Shown here piece by piece: positions 48,087 through 57,208 of a stretch of DNA of 64,000 bases (its first letter is position 1; every line of letters starts with the position of its first letter). The notes beneath the pieces were generated by a model. It worked only from the letters and a program-made list of their open reading frames with translations, made no database searches and was not told where the DNA came from. The position numbers and the translations under genes are program-made. Source of the stretch: Aeromicrobium sp. Its GTDB lineage: Bacteria; Actinomycetota; Actinomycetes; Propionibacteriales; Nocardioidaceae. The stretch lies in the NCBI GenBank assembly GCA_008017265.1, contig SSHC01000018.1:1-64000 (forward strand). Reading direction: 5' to 3'.

Positions 48087-49047
48087 GGCGCAAGCGCTAG
48101 ACCACCTCGCTGCGTGGAACGGACGCGCGGTGCTAGTCGCAGGTCTTGGTGCGGCTGGTTTAGCAGCCGCAGACGCGCTGCATCATGTAGGCGCCAAAGT
48201 CACCGCCATCGACGCGGTTGAGATTTCGCCCGACCAGCGTGAGCGCGCCCAGATTCTTACGTATCTTGGCGTCGACATCCGCATCGACTCGAACAGTGAC
48301 TTCACACTCCCGGCGGGCATCGACCATGTCGTGGTGGCACATGAGCGCTACCGCGAGGCACCCTTCGTCGAGCAGGCACTTGACCAGGGGATGGAGGTTC
48401 TCGGCGACATCGAACTTGCCTGGCGCTTGCGCGGCCCCGATGCGGCGCCGTGGATTGTGATCGCAGGAGACGACCACGGGCACGAGACGGCCTTGGTGCT
48501 CGAGCAGATCCTCACCCGGTCCGGTGTTCGGGCGTTAGCTGTTGGGGCAGATTCGCGACACTCGATCGAAGCGGTGCTCGACCCCGAAGGCCCGGCCGTA
48601 CTCATCGTGACGGTGTCGCGACACCAAGCGCTCTGGTTGCGCTCTGTTTCCGCATACGCGACGGCCGTGACCGATATTGACTCAGAGATCGGCGCCCCCG
48701 ACGATTGGGCGAACGTCTACGAACGGACCCTCATCGCCTGTGTTTACAACGAACAAGACACGCGAACGCGCACGCTCGTCGAGAACGCCGATGTGGTGGA
48801 GGGGGCCCGAGCCATCGGTTTCAGTGTGGCCGCACCTGGCCTCAGCATGATCGGGATTGTGGAAGATGTTGTCGTTGATCGTGCGTTCGGGCCGGACCGC
48901 AAAATCTCGGCCGAGGAACTTTTCACCTTGGGCGAACTGACGGACATTTCACGCCAAACGCTCGCACCCGTGTTAGCGGCGTCTGCCCTCGCGAGGTCGC
49001 TGGGCGTCCCTGCCCAACTCGTCCGTACGGGAATCGTGGCGGGTTAA
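48076..49047 (+). CDS. MurD-derived protein lacking the ATP P-loop and the C-terminal ligase domain (putative pseudoenzyme)
   Basis: GTG at 48076. Keeps [43 protein letters not shown], and [50 protein letters not shown] typical of actinobacterial MurD; the P-loop position reads [11 protein letters not shown]; ends after the central domain (323 aa). Confidence 0.82.
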   Translation: MPSEAQALDHLAAWNGRAVLVAGLGAAGLAAADALHHVGAKVTAIDAVEISPDQRERAQILTYLGVDIRIDSNSDFTLPAGIDHVVVAHERYREAPFVEQALDQGMEVLGDIELAWRLRGPDAAPWIVIAGDDHGHETALVLEQILTRSGVRALAVGADSRHSIEAVLDPEGPAVLIVTVSRHQALWLRSVSAYATAVTDIDSEIGAPDDWANVYERTLIACVYNEQDTRTRTLVENADVVEGARAIGFSVAAPGLSMIGIVEDVVVDRAFGPDRKISAEELFTLGELTDISRQTLAPVLAASALARSLGVPAQLVRTGIVAG

Positions 49048-49188
49048 CGAGCGCCGGCTGCCCCGAGAACGTGCCCCTGTGAGTTCATTTTGGCCCCATG
49101 CGACACGCGAGCAAAGCGCTTAGGTGACTGTGTCGTGGGCGACACTAATAAGCAGTTTCCTGATCCCTTCCCCCTCGTTAGGAACCGC

Positions 49189-50406
49189 ATGAGCAGCTCG
49201 GCAACCTCGGGTCGACCAGCGACAGCACCATCGCTGTCGACGCTACTTCAGCGACCGCTCGCGCCCTACCAAATCATCCTCGGCGCAACCGGCTTGCTTG
49301 TCGGAATCGGGCTCATCATGGTGTTGAGTGCCAGTTCTGTGACCGAACGACTCAACGACCGCAGTTCCTACGGCATCTTTTTGCGCCAAGCAGTGTTCGC
49401 GGTGGTGGGCCTTGTCGCCTTGCTCGTGGCAAAGAACGTGTCGTTGAAGATAGTTCAGCGATTCTCGTTCTTGTTCCTAGCGTTTTCGACCCTGCTGATA
49501 TTGCTGACCTTCACACCCTTGGGCGTGGAAGTAAACGGAAACCGAAACTGGCTGCCGCTCGTCGGTGGTTTCCGTTTGCAGCCTTCGGAGTTCGCCAAGC
49601 TTGCACTGGTGATGTGGGTGGCCAAAGAATTCGCCGCGCGCACCAGACCGATGGAAACGTTCAAAGACATTGCGTTACCTGTCGGGTTGGGCGTCTTCGT
49701 CGTATCGGCGGCGATCGTCGGGCAAAAGGACGTGGGTACGGCGCTCATCTTAATCGGCACCGTCGCGGGCATGTTCTGGCTCAATGGGCTTTCCCTCAAA
49801 GTCGTCATCGGACTGGGTGCTGGACTACTCGCAGCTGTCGCGGCGCTGATCGGCAGTGCGCCGCACCGGCTGGATCGGTTGAACTCGTTCTGGGACCCGA
49901 TGGCAGACCCCGAAGGCGGTGGCTACCAAGTCATCAAGGCCATGATGGGTTTCGCACGAGGTGGATTCTGGGGACTTGGCTTAGGTAACGGGCGCCAAAA
50001 ATGGGGTGCTCTGCCTGAAGCGCACACGGACTTCATTTTCGCTGTCATCGGCGAAGAACTCGGCTTGATGGGCGCACTCGTCATCTTGGCGCTCTTCGCG
50101 ATGATTGGTTATGCAGGATTCCGAATCGTCGTACTCAGTCGGAACTCGTTCGCCCGGTACCTCGCCGCGGGCATCACAATGTGGCTCGTGTTCCAAGCGT
50201 TCGTCAATATCGCGATGGTCGTAAAATTGCTTCCGGTGGTTGGTGTGCCGTTGCCGTTGGTCTCGTACGGCGGTTCGAGCCTCATCGTGACCATGGCAGC
50301 ATTGGGGCTGCTCGCCAATTGCGCCAAGACAGTGCCAGGGGCGAGGCGAGACTTAGCCTTGGCACGGTCACCTAAAAAGACGAAGTCGCAGAAAAAGAGG
50401 GCATGA
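49189..50406 (+). CDS. ftsW: Peptidoglycan glycosyltransferase/division protein FtsW
   Basis: SEDS family; GGYQVIKAMMGFARGGFWGLGLGNGRQKWGALPEAHTDFIFAVIGEELG; ATG at 49189. Confidence 0.96.
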   Translation: MSSSATSGRPATAPSLSTLLQRPLAPYQIILGATGLLVGIGLIMVLSASSVTERLNDRSSYGIFLRQAVFAVVGLVALLVAKNVSLKIVQRFSFLFLAFSTLLILLTFTPLGVEVNGNRNWLPLVGGFRLQPSEFAKLALVMWVAKEFAARTRPMETFKDIALPVGLGVFVVSAAIVGQKDVGTALILIGTVAGMFWLNGLSLKVVIGLGAGLLAAVAALIGSAPHRLDRLNSFWDPMADPEGGGYQVIKAMMGFARGGFWGLGLGNGRQKWGALPEAHTDFIFAVIGEELGLMGALVILALFAMIGYAGFRIVVLSRNSFARYLAAGITMWLVFQAFVNIAMVVKLLPVVGVPLPLVSYGGSSLIVTMAALGLLANCAKTVPGARRDLALARSPKKTKSQKKRA

Positions 50407-50407
50407 C

Positions 50408-51484
50408 ATGCGCGTGTTGATGGCCGGCGGAGGAACTGCGGGCCACACCTCGCCGTTGCTCGCCACTGCCGCAGTGTTGACGGAATCTGGCGACGAGATT
50501 TGTTGCTTGGGAACCACGAGCGGGCTTGAGGTCACGCTGATTCCACAAGCCGGTTATCGGCTCGAATTCGTTCCTCGTGTACCGATGCCTCGCCGACTGT
50601 CGTTGGACTTGCTTAAACTCCCATTCCGGCTCCTAGCAACGATTCGTGCGGCTCGGCGCGTCATCGATGAGTTCCGGCCAGATGTGGTCGTGGGATTTGG
50701 TGGGTACGTTTCAGTTCCGGCATATATTGCGGCACGCCGTCGATCGATTCCATTTGTCGTGCACGAAGGCAATGCGCTGGCGGGGCTGGCGAACCGGCTG
50801 GGTGCGCGACTGACGCGTTTTGTCGCCACGAGTTTCCCCGATACAGATCTTCGACATGCGCAGTACCTCGGTTTGCCGATTCGTCAGGACATCGCCGACC
50901 TGGATCGACACGCGAATCGTACGCTCGCGCGTGAATTCTTTGGCCTCGCGCCAGATGCGCCGACGATCGTGGTCACGGGCGGTTCTCAAGGTGCTCGTCG
51001 ACTCAACACTGCCATGTCTGATGCGGCACCGGCGCTCGCTAAGGCGGGGATTCAGGTGCTGCACGCCGCTGGGCGAACAAACGAAGTCGAAGTGGAATCG
51101 AATCCGGACGAAAATGCGCCGGCCTATGTGGTGAAAGAATTTATCGATCGGATGGATTTGGCCTACGCCGCAGGCGACCTGATCGTGTGTCGTGCAGGGG
51201 CCAACACCGTGACCGAAGTGGCTGCGGTCGGGCTCCCCGCCGTTTTCGTGCCCCTGCCGATTGGCAATGGTGAACAAGCGCTGAACGCCGACCCAGTTGT
51301 GGCTGCGGGCGGTGGCGTGCTGATTGATGATGCGGCTTTCACCTCGGCTTGGGTGGAGAACGCTTTGATTCCGATGGTGTCCGATCGTGAGCAGCTCGAT
51401 CGAATGTCGAGTGCCGCATCGGGTGTCGTGCACCGGGACGCGGCGCAGCGACTCGCTGCGATGATTCATGGGGCGGGGGAGTGA
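50408..51484 (+). CDS. murG: UDP-N-acetylglucosamine--N-acetylmuramyl-(pentapeptide) pyrophosphoryl-undecaprenol GlcNAc transferase
   Basis: MRVLMAGGGTAGHTSPLLATA; VVTGGSQGARRLN; CRAGANTVTEVAAVGLPAVFVPLP. Confidence 0.97.
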   Translation: MRVLMAGGGTAGHTSPLLATAAVLTESGDEICCLGTTSGLEVTLIPQAGYRLEFVPRVPMPRRLSLDLLKLPFRLLATIRAARRVIDEFRPDVVVGFGGYVSVPAYIAARRRSIPFVVHEGNALAGLANRLGARLTRFVATSFPDTDLRHAQYLGLPIRQDIADLDRHANRTLAREFFGLAPDAPTIVVTGGSQGARRLNTAMSDAAPALAKAGIQVLHAAGRTNEVEVESNPDENAPAYVVKEFIDRMDLAYAAGDLIVCRAGANTVTEVAAVGLPAVFVPLPIGNGEQALNADPVVAAGGGVLIDDAAFTSAWVENALIPMVSDREQLDRMSSAASGVVHRDAAQRLAAMIHGAGE

Positions 51485-51485
51485 C

Positions 51486-52892
51486 ATGCGCGTTTTGGTT
51501 CCCGACTCGATCCCACCAGTTACAGAACTAGGGTCCGTCCACTTTGTCGGAATTGGTGGCGCAGGCTTGTCTGCGATCGCTCGGTTGCTGAAGCAGCAAG
51601 GAGTAGACGTCTCCGGAAGCGACCAACAAGAATCGGACGTCTTGAGTGCATTGCGAAGCGAAGGGATTGAGTGCTTTCCTGAGCATCAGGCTGCCAATGT
51701 CGCAGGTAAAGACACCGTGATTGTCTCGACGGCGGTTCCGGAAACGAACCCTGAAGTAGTGGCGGCGGTGAATGCGGGCGCCCGATTGTGGCCACGCTCG
51801 GCGGGCCTCATGGCGGCGATGCGCGATGAAACCCGGCTTTCAGTTGCTGGTACGCACGGAAAGACGACGACAACTTCGATGCTGACGCTCGCGCTGCATG
51901 CCGCCGGAATCGACGCCTCGTTCGCGATTGGTGCTGACGTTCCCGCGCTTGGCACGAATGCGCGCAGGGGATCCGTGGGGGTGATTGCGGTCGAGTCCGA
52001 CGAAAGTGACGGCGCTTTCCTGCATTACGCCCCAGATTTGGCCATCATCACCAATATCGACGCTGACCACCTCGACACGTGGGGCACGCCTGAAGCGTAC
52101 GAAGCGGCGTTCGCTCAATTCGTCGACACCGTCGCGGGTCCCGTTGTGGTGTGTGCCGACGACGACGGATGCCAACGACTCGTCGCTCGCACGCCAGGAA
52201 GGTGCATTACTACTGGGTTCGGTGCGAATGCTGACGTTTGCGGACGCGATCTGCGCGTCACCGCGACAGGCACTGAGTTCTCGGTGGACCTACCCGATCG
52301 CAGGCGTTGCGACATTCGCTTGTCCGTGTCGGGCCAGCACTATGCTGTCGATGCTCTCCTTGCGTTTGTTTTGGCCATTGAGTTCGGCGCCGAACCTGAA
52401 CTGGCGGCGCGCGGCTTGGCGCGGTACACCGGGGCTAGTCGTCGAATGGAGTTCAAGGGCGAGGTGGGGCAGATCTCGGTCACTGATTCCTACGCTCACC
52501 ATCCGACGGAGATCGCGGCTGACCTCGCGGCGGCACGAGCGATCGCCGGAAGCCGACGACTCGTCGTGGTATTTCAACCGCACTTGGTGAGCCGGACTCG
52601 TATTTTTGCTGAGCATATGGGTCGAGAATTGGCTGTCGCTGATCTCGTCGGTGTCGCCGATATTTACCTCGCCCGTGAGGCTGCCGATCCGGAAGTGACA
52701 CCCCAACTCGTCCTTGACGCGGTTGATGGCGTCGAGTCTTTTGCCGCAGGCAGCATCGACGGGCTTGCTCAGCGTTTGGTGGGGCGATTGTTGCAAGGCG
52801 ACTACGTGCTCACGTTGGGGGCGGGAGACATCACCAAAGTGGGTCCCGAACTGTTGGATCTGCTCGCGAACAAGGAATCATCGCGTGGCTAA
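51486..52892 (+). CDS. murC: UDP-N-acetylmuramate--L-alanine ligase
   Basis: VHFVGIGGAGLSAIARLL; VAGTHGKTTTTSML; SYAHHPTEI; VFQPHLVSRT. Confidence 0.96.
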   Translation: MRVLVPDSIPPVTELGSVHFVGIGGAGLSAIARLLKQQGVDVSGSDQQESDVLSALRSEGIECFPEHQAANVAGKDTVIVSTAVPETNPEVVAAVNAGARLWPRSAGLMAAMRDETRLSVAGTHGKTTTTSMLTLALHAAGIDASFAIGADVPALGTNARRGSVGVIAVESDESDGAFLHYAPDLAIITNIDADHLDTWGTPEAYEAAFAQFVDTVAGPVVVCADDDGCQRLVARTPGRCITTGFGANADVCGRDLRVTATGTEFSVDLPDRRRCDIRLSVSGQHYAVDALLAFVLAIEFGAEPELAARGLARYTGASRRMEFKGEVGQISVTDSYAHHPTEIAADLAAARAIAGSRRLVVVFQPHLVSRTRIFAEHMGRELAVADLVGVADIYLAREAADPEVTPQLVLDAVDGVESFAAGSIDGLAQRLVGRLLQGDYVLTLGAGDITKVGPELLDLLANKESSRG

Positions 52893-53598
52893 AGACAGAT
52901 TCTCGGCTCGTTCAGCTTCGCGGCGCCGGCGAAAGTACGGCTGGGTGCTTGCTGTGTTGGCGTTAGCGTTCGTGGTGGCAGGTGTCGCGTGGGCAGCCTG
53001 GTCGAGTTCGTGGCTCGCGGTAAAGGACGTGCGCGTTGTCGGAATTGAGCATGGATCGCCCGACGAGATCGTGGCGCTCGCACGGGTTGCGCCAAACACG
53101 CCGCTATTACAAGTGAACACCCGAGAAGTAGCTCAGCGAGTGGGTGAAGCTGACATCGTAGCGGACGTGACTGTTCGGCGAGAGTTCCCCGATGCGCTCA
53201 TCGTGACGATTCGCGAGCGTCAAGCAGTGGGGTGGATTGAGAAAGGTTCTCGTCCGTGGGCAGTCGATGCCGAAGGCGTGATTTATCGCGAATTGCGCAG
53301 TAAGCCCTCACATGTTCCGCAACTGAAAGTCAAGCCGAGCAACGGGCAAGCCGTTGAAGCTGCGGCGATGGTGGCGAGTGAACTGGCGAGCGCAGACCCG
53401 ACGTTATTGGATCGGATCAAGAGCATTTCGGCGAAGTCTCAGGATTCGGTTGAGTTGAAGTTGGACGGCGGTAAGTCGGTTTCGTGGGGTGGGCCGGAAA
53501 AGACTGACCAGAAAGTTAAGACGCTTCTGGCCTTGCTCAAGGTCAAGGCGACTCACTATGACGTTTCGGCACCGGAACGACCAACCACTAGAAAGTAA
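52885..53598 (+). CDS. ftsQ: Cell division protein FtsQ/DivIB
   Basis: GTG at 52885; TM helix then POTRA (LAVKDVRVVGIEHGSPDEIVALARV) and VTVRREFPDALIVTIRERQAVGWIE. Confidence 0.92.
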   Translation: MAKDRFSARSASRRRRKYGWVLAVLALAFVVAGVAWAAWSSSWLAVKDVRVVGIEHGSPDEIVALARVAPNTPLLQVNTREVAQRVGEADIVADVTVRREFPDALIVTIRERQAVGWIEKGSRPWAVDAEGVIYRELRSKPSHVPQLKVKPSNGQAVEAAAMVASELASADPTLLDRIKSISAKSQDSVELKLDGGKSVSWGGPEKTDQKVKTLLALLKVKATHYDVSAPERPTTRK

Positions 53599-53676
53599 TC
53601 TGAAACAAGGCTCGCTCTTGCGGCGTGTCGCCACATCTGAGTCTCGTTCAAACCTAAAGTCAAATCAGCAGACAGG

Positions 53677-53727
53677 TTGACATAACTATAAGCCTCTAGT
53701 TGAGGGTTAGAGTTTAGGCTTGAGGGG
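53677..53727 (+). promoter_or_regulatory. Promoter-like/dyad region upstream of ftsZ
   Basis: TTGACA at 53677, CCTCTAGTTGAGG dyad, TAGAGT, and two TTGAGGGG/TTGAGGG-like repeats in about 50 bp. Confidence 0.4.
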
Positions 53728-53736
53728 ATCAAGGAC

Positions 53737-54852
53737 ATGGCAGTACAGAATTACTTGGCAGTGATCAAGGTCGTAGGCATCGGCGGCGGTGGCGTCAACG
53801 CCGTCAACCGAATGATCGAAGCAGGACTCAAAGGCGTTGAGTTCATTGCAATCAATACCGATGCGCAAGCGCTGCTTATGACTGATGCAGACGTCAAGCT
53901 CGATGTCGGCCGGGATTCTACGCGCGGCCTCGGTGCCGGTGCTGACCCAGAAATCGGCAAGAAGGCTGCCGAAGACCACGCCGATGAAATCGAAGCCGCG
54001 CTCAAGGGTGCGGACATGGTTTTTGTGACCGCTGGTGAAGGCGGCGGAACCGGAACCGGTGGCGCCCCAGTCGTCGCCCGCATCGCACGCTCCCTCGGTG
54101 CGTTGACCATCGGTGTCGTCACCCGCCCATTTAAGTTCGAAGGCCGGAACCGAGCTGCTCAAGCCGACAACGGTGTCCAGCGTCTACGTGAAGAAGTCGA
54201 CACCTTGATCGTGATCCCCAACGATCGCTTGTTGTCAATCAGCGACCAAAACATCAGTCTGCTCGATGCGTTCCGCCAAGCCGATCAGGTTCTCTACCAA
54301 GGCGTCTCGGGTATTTCCGAACTCATCACCACCCCCGGCCTCATCAACGTCGACTTCGCTGACGTCAAGTCGATCATGAGCGATGCTGGATCCGCACTCA
54401 TGGGTATTGGCTCGGCACGCGGCGAGCGACGTGCCGCAGTAGCTGCCGAGTTGGCTGTTTCTAGCCCACTGCTAGAAGCCTCCATTGAGGGCGCACGCGG
54501 CGTGCTGCTGTCGATCGCTGGCGGTTCAGACCTGGGCCTCTTCGAGATCAACGATGCAGCCGAGCTCGTTCAAGAAGCAGTTCACCCCGATGCCAAGATC
54601 ATCTTCGGTACGGTCATCGACGATTCGCTCGGCGATGAAGTTCGGATCACAGTGATCGCGGCAGGTTTTGATGGCGGAGAGCCGAAGCAGCGTGAAGTGG
54701 GCCAGCCAGCCCTGCTGAAGGAGCGGAGCGAAGACGCCCCCCCAGCATCCAACGAAGTCAACAACGCCGATCTCGCCGCCGAACCGGTGCCACCGGCGCC
54801 GGCAAACGAGACGTACGGCGACAACCTCGATATTCCTGACTTCCTACGCTGA
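53737..54852 (+). CDS. ftsZ: Cell division GTPase FtsZ
   Basis: [32 protein letters not shown] tubulin signature; C-terminal DIPDFLR. Confidence 0.98.
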   Translation: MAVQNYLAVIKVVGIGGGGVNAVNRMIEAGLKGVEFIAINTDAQALLMTDADVKLDVGRDSTRGLGAGADPEIGKKAAEDHADEIEAALKGADMVFVTAGEGGGTGTGGAPVVARIARSLGALTIGVVTRPFKFEGRNRAAQADNGVQRLREEVDTLIVIPNDRLLSISDQNISLLDAFRQADQVLYQGVSGISELITTPGLINVDFADVKSIMSDAGSALMGIGSARGERRAAVAAELAVSSPLLEASIEGARGVLLSIAGGSDLGLFEINDAAELVQEAVHPDAKIIFGTVIDDSLGDEVRITVIAAGFDGGEPKQREVGQPALLKERSEDAPPASNEVNNADLAAEPVPPAPANETYGDNLDIPDFLR

Positions 54853-54853
54853 C

Positions 54854-55603
54854 GTGAACCCAACCTCGGTGCCAGGCGATCCGTGGTGGATGAGCGGCCG
54901 CGACGGAAACATCGTGTTCGGTTTCACCGATGCGCGGACCGATCTTGGCAACATCAACGTAGCTTCAGGCGGCGGCGAAGTCCGACGAAGTGACGCCGAA
55001 CAGGCCGAAGTACTGGCTTGCGTGCTCGGTGGCCACGTTGGTGGGGCACGGGTGGTTCACATGAATCAAGTGCATTCCGATGCAGTGGCGTTGGCCCAAC
55101 CGGGCGTTGTCGCCACGGCCGATGCTTTGATCATTACGAGTCCGGGCGTGGCAGCGCTAGTTCGCGTGGCCGATTGCGTGCCGATAGTCCTCAGCGCAGC
55201 GAATGAGAATCTCGCAGCGGTTGTGCATGCTGGTCGAGTTGGCATGGTTGAGGGGGTTGTTGCCCGTGCCTGTGCCCAATTGCGTGCTCGCGGGGCAAGC
55301 GGCCTTCGCGCTTGGGTGGGCCCGCGCGCTTGCGGTACCTGCTATGAAGTGCCGCAAGACATGTGCGAAGACGTTTCCCGCGTCGAGCCTGCTGCCCGCA
55401 GCGTCTCTGGCTGGGGGACCCCGGCGCTTGATATCGGTGCTGGAGTTGTGGCGCAACTTGAACGAGAAGGCGTTGAGGTACACGACATCGGGGCTAGCGT
55501 CTGCACGATCGAAAATGATGCCTTCTGGTCGTTTCGGCGTCAAAACGCCGAGGCCGGTCGGTTCGGGGCAGTTGTCCGAATCGATCAGGGTCTCCCAGTA
55601 TGA
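54854..55603 (+). CDS. pgeF: Polyphenol oxidase/laccase-domain protein (YfiH/PgeF family)
   Basis: VRVADCVPIVLSA, AVVHAGRVGMVEGVV, GPRACGTCYEV. Confidence 0.9.
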   Translation: MNPTSVPGDPWWMSGRDGNIVFGFTDARTDLGNINVASGGGEVRRSDAEQAEVLACVLGGHVGGARVVHMNQVHSDAVALAQPGVVATADALIITSPGVAALVRVADCVPIVLSAANENLAAVVHAGRVGMVEGVVARACAQLRARGASGLRAWVGPRACGTCYEVPQDMCEDVSRVEPAARSVSGWGTPALDIGAGVVAQLEREGVEVHDIGASVCTIENDAFWSFRRQNAEAGRFGAVVRIDQGLPV

Positions 55604-56286
55604 GTAACGAACGACGCGCCGAACTCGCGCGCAACCTTGAACGCGTTGAAACCCAGATTGCCGAGGCGTGTGAACAAGCGCAACGGCCACGTAAGGACAT
55701 CACGCTCATTGCTGTAACGAAAACGTATCCCGCATCCGACGTTGACCTGCTGGCCGAACTCGGCGTTGCCGATGTGGGGGAGAACCGCCATCCGGAGGCG
55801 GGCCGCAAGCGCGCAGAATGCCAAGCGCAAGTGCGGTGGCACTTTATCGGTGGACTGCAAACGAACAAGGCAAGTGTTGTCGCCGCCTACGCCGATGTGG
55901 TCCACAGTGTTGATCGCCGCAAACTCGTCGCCGCGCTTGATCGAGGCGCCGCCGGAGTTGACCGTGTACTCGATTGCCTCATTCAAGTTGATTTCGACAC
56001 GACCAACCCAGGGCGAGCGGGCGTGGCACCCTCTGGCGTAGCTGAAATCACCGAAATAATCGCCGCGAGTGACAATCTCCGATTGGCGGGAGTCATGACA
56101 GTTGCGCCGTTGGGGGTCGATCCAGAGCCCGCCTTTGCGCAATTACGAGACATCAGCGCTCTGTTGTGCGAGACGCATCCCGAGGCGAACATCATCTCCT
56201 CGGGTATGAGCGAAGACTTCGCGCTGGCAATTAAACACGGTGCGACACACCTGAGAATCGGTCGTTCGATCCTCGGGAATAGGTAA
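55600..56286 (+). CDS. yggS: YggS-family PLP homeostasis protein
   Basis: ITLIAVTKTYPASDVDLLAELG, GENRHPEA, WHFIGGLQTNKA, SSGMSEDFALAIKHGATHLRIGRSILG. Confidence 0.93.
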   Translation: MSNERRAELARNLERVETQIAEACEQAQRPRKDITLIAVTKTYPASDVDLLAELGVADVGENRHPEAGRKRAECQAQVRWHFIGGLQTNKASVVAAYADVVHSVDRRKLVAALDRGAAGVDRVLDCLIQVDFDTTNPGRAGVAPSGVAEITEIIAASDNLRLAGVMTVAPLGVDPEPAFAQLRDISALLCETHPEANIISSGMSEDFALAIKHGATHLRIGRSILGNR

Positions 56287-56335
56287 TTACTGAAGTAATC
56301 TCAATAAGAGTATTCATCATGGATGGGATGAAATT

Positions 56336-56797
56336 ATGGCTGGTGGAATGCGGAAAGTTGGCGAGTACTTGGGACTCGTGACTCAAGTTGACTATGACGA
56401 CTACGAGTACGACGACTACGACGAGCCTGCCCAGATCCAACCGGTACCGCGGCAAGCACCTCGCCCCGTCACAACGATTCACGAACGACGCGTTGACGTT
56501 CCCGTCGAAACCTCAATGTTGAAGCGCATCGAGTCGATTACGCCGCTCAACTACAACGATGCTCGTCCCATCGGTGAGGCTTTTCGTGACGGCGTGCCTG
56601 TCGTCATGAATTTGAGCGAAATTGGCGACGACGATGCCAAGCGGTTGGTTGATTTTTCTGCCGGTCTCGTATTCGCAGCACACGGTTCGCTCCGGCGGAT
56701 CACGGCTAAGGTCTTTTTGCTTTTGCCTGCCAACGTAGAATTCAGTGAAGAAGACAAGGCAGCAATTACTGCCGACGGGTTTTACAATCAGAGCTGA
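56336..56797 (+). CDS. sepF: Cell division protein SepF
   Basis: N-terminal amphipathic segment, acidic YDDYEYDDYDE linker, PLNYNDARPIGEAFRDGVPVVMNL, GLVFAAHGSLRRI. Confidence 0.95.
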   Translation: MAGGMRKVGEYLGLVTQVDYDDYEYDDYDEPAQIQPVPRQAPRPVTTIHERRVDVPVETSMLKRIESITPLNYNDARPIGEAFRDGVPVVMNLSEIGDDDAKRLVDFSAGLVFAAHGSLRRITAKVFLLLPANVEFSEEDKAAITADGFYNQS

Positions 56798-56800
56798 ATC

Positions 56801-57088
56801 TTGCCAACACTTAAATTAACTCTCAGTATCCTGCTGGACCTCGCCTACTTTCTTGTTCTGGCGCGAATCTTCATCGGATTTTTCCAATCTTTTGTGCGCG
56901 GCTGGGAGCCGAAGGGTGCCACGGTCGTTGTTTTAGAGTCGATTTACACAGTGACTGAACCTCCGTTGGCGGCGATTAGGAAAGTTGTGAAACCAGTCCG
57001 ACTGGGTGGCGTGGGATTCGATTTCTCGCCAGTGATACTGATTTTCGGGATCATTATTCTTCAATATGTGGTGGCCGCGTTCTTGTGA
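56801..57088 (+). CDS. YggT family membrane protein
   Basis: TTG start; VTEPPLAAIRKVVKPVRLGGVGFDFSPVILIFGIIILQYV. Confidence 0.9.
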   Translation: MPTLKLTLSILLDLAYFLVLARIFIGFFQSFVRGWEPKGATVVVLESIYTVTEPPLAAIRKVVKPVRLGGVGFDFSPVILIFGIIILQYVVAAFL

Positions 57089-57208
57089 GACGCGTGTGAG
57101 TTCGTGGGGTTCTTGCCACCGAGTGGGGTTGAGCAGGTACGGTAGAACACGGTCATTACACACTTCCCGCAAAACGACCGATCGATTTTTGACGAAAGAG
57201 GAGAGCTC

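Noticed and set aside
49048-49188. Lost C-terminal domain of MurD encoded in another frame in the murD-ftsW gap
   Set aside because: Only about 140 nt, far too short for the roughly 150-aa domain, and no DSKATN-like peptide found by reading it.
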